From NCBI GenBank assembly GCA_014773175.1, contig VXCM01000034.1:183489-247488 (forward strand): a stretch of 64,000 nucleotides of DNA. Direction: 5' to 3'. The notes under the pieces were generated by a model, which worked only from the letters and a program-made list of their open reading frames with translations, did no database searches and was not told where the DNA came from. This document shows, piece by piece, positions 62,761-64,000 of this stretch (position 1 is its first letter; every line of letters begins with the position of its first letter). A program made the position numbers and the translations under genes. The DNA is from Lucifuga dentata. Its lineage: Eukaryota; Chordata; Actinopteri; Ophidiiformes; Bythitidae.

Positions 62761-63080
62761 TTTCCACATAACGTGAATGGTGTCCGATTCTCCATGAGTT
62801 TGCGGTCGATATCTTGTTTGAGGGTTATTATTTCTTGCTTCATGTCCTGCTTCAGTTCTTCTTTGAATGTGTTTAGGTTGTCTTGTAAGTCTTGCTTGAG
62901 ATTTCGTATATCACTGCGGATGCTAGTTAGCCCTGCTAGCATTGCTTCTGTATGGTCTGGGTTTTCTGTAGTGGCCTTCTCAAGTTCGTTTCCCTCGTCA
63001 TGTTCTTTCTCCTCCATTCTGCCTAGTTGGACGATTGTTTCTTTGCTTTTCTGGTTCTTTTGCTTGCCTTTTCTGCTCAT
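62733..63080 (-). pseudogene. L1-type ORF1 N-terminal fragment
   Basis: Begins with a Met and a basic, Lys-rich start (MSRKGKQKNQKSKE), then acidic linker and a heptad-like coiled coil (SIRSDIRNLKQDLQDNLNTF, KEELKQDMKQEIITLKQDID), as in fish L1 ORF1 proteins. It is cut off after about 95 residues where L1 similarity stops; the remaining codons are neighbouring sequence. Same strand as the RT fragment at 59740-60470. Confidence 0.75.
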
Positions 63081-63379
63081 GTCAACAATATGTGATTAAA
63101 TCTTAAGGATATGCAAGCTTTGTATTGAGTTTATTTTACCGATTTGAGAGAGCTAAGCTAGCACGCTGCTGCTTACACTGCCATCTTTCTGGAAGTCCAC
63201 TTATTAAGCATCTTAACTTCTGTCTTAACTTAATTTTTTGGATATGTCCTGTTACTGTTGCAGCACATCTACTTCCACAATTCAGTTTCAACACAAGCTG
63301 AAAAGGTTACAGCAAATGTGGCTTCTTCCACTTGATGTGCCCAAACAATCCCATACTGCATTGCATGACTCCAAGATGG

Positions 63380-64000
63380 CGGTATCCGTGTAGCAGGCTA
63401 TGATCATGCTTAAAGTGTATATTTAATGGATTTTAAAATTAAGATAGTGAAAGAAGTGTTATTCCATGGTTAATATGCTGAAACTCCATCAAATTATGTT
63501 CAGCCGCTCCAGAGATAATAATAAATTTGTACCCTTAATTTTGTATGTTTGGCAGCCTGCCAAATCACAGGGTTAAAAAAACGGCGACTTCTGCATTTTG
63601 TGCATGAGGTCACTCCATAGACATCTTGTCAAAACAATGGCAGAATACAACAGTGCCAGCGCTACATCAGACTCTGATGAGTTATGGCTTTACCTGCTGC
63701 TCGTCTCCGTTTGAGTCGGAGAAGAGAGAAGCAGAAAGTGGACAGACATCAGACCGAACCAGTTTGAACCTCGTTTGTCCTCTGACGGTGACCTTTCTAC
63801 GATGACACCATTACCACCGCTGACAGGCTTGGGTNCCTCGTTTGTCCTCTGACGGTGACCTTTCTACGATGACACCATTACCACCGCTGACAGGCTTGGG
63901 TACACGGACTGGTATGCTAACAATTTATGCTAATTTTAGCTAACAAAACTACTATATAATTAAGCTTTAATGAATATTTTAGTAATGGATATAACAAGGA
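63380..64000 (+). repeat. Probable dispersed repeat, unidentified
   Basis: Starts with TAAAGTGTATATTTAATGGA, which recurs at 59630 with one or two changes. An ATG at 63637 opens a short Ser/Asp-rich frame (MAEYNSASATSDSDE) that stops after 25 codons; another frame continues with RPNQFEPRLSSDGD. This looks like a decayed first coding segment of a repeated gene. The 66-bp repeat around N 63835 (63769-63834 and 63836-63901) is an assembly duplication. Confidence 0.4.

Larger units (their letters stand above)
46650..64000. other. Downstream gene-poor region
   Basis: About 17 kb with no host exon I can support. AT-rich, with microsatellites at 53946-53970 (TG), 54947-54988 (TC), 56835-56868 (TG) and 61077-61121 (TC), homopolymer joins at N 49122, 51778 and 52544, and the mobile elements listed separately. 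The stretch 49250-55900 shows nothing recognisable apart from simple repeats. Confidence 0.65.

Overview
The window is teleost nuclear DNA, most likely from a percomorph-type bony fish. Both genes have vertebrate-style split exons with GT..AG introns. The sequence between exons is AT-rich and holds (TG)n microsatellites, Tc1/mariner transposons, hAT-type MITEs, and RTE, L2 and L1 LINE fragments, a repeat mix typical of fish. It is eukaryotic, so there are no operons, ribosome binding sites or CRISPR arrays. No tRNA or rRNA gene was seen.

Layout. (1) 91-9773, plus strand: the last 12 coding exons of LPCAT2 (lysophosphatidylcholine / lyso-PAF acyltransferase), from just before the catalytic HX4D motif to a C-terminus ending SDKKDD; the 5' exons lie outside the window. 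A 1.6-kb frameshifted Tc1 element sits in one intron and a deleted Tc1-type copy in another. (2) 9774-10780: LPCAT2 3'UTR. (3) 10780-18660: intergenic, with LINE debris and hairpins. (4) 18942-44826, plus strand: the complete coding part of SLC6A2, the noradrenaline transporter, in 14 exons giving 625 aa. Its introns carry a 5'-truncated RTE LINE with a 15-bp target-site duplication, an L2-type fragment, five hAT-like or foldback MITEs and a Tc1-type MITE. (5) 44827-46640: probable SLC6A2 3'UTR with several AATAAA signals. (6) 46650-64000: no gene recognised; Tc1-like relics, a hAT MITE, a GC-rich 1.2-kb insert, and the two ends of an L1-type LINE split by 2.2 kb of other DNA.

The two genes are not one pathway: one remodels phospholipid and makes PAF, the other clears synaptic catecholamine. 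Their side-by-side placement in the same direction is the conserved vertebrate LPCAT2-SLC6A2 linkage, mirrored by the paralogous LPCAT1-SLC6A3 pair, and it supports both gene calls.

The most useful technical observation is that 19 isolated single Ns mark assembly joins. Six are flanked on both sides by the same 62-67 bp, so these short tandem duplications, one just upstream of the SLC6A2 start codon, are almost certainly artefacts. The most interesting biological candidate is a possible alternative SLC6A2 C-terminus made by reading through a weak splice donor at 43687, which would change the PDZ-type tail from LAI to SDV. I did not find a wholly new biological system.
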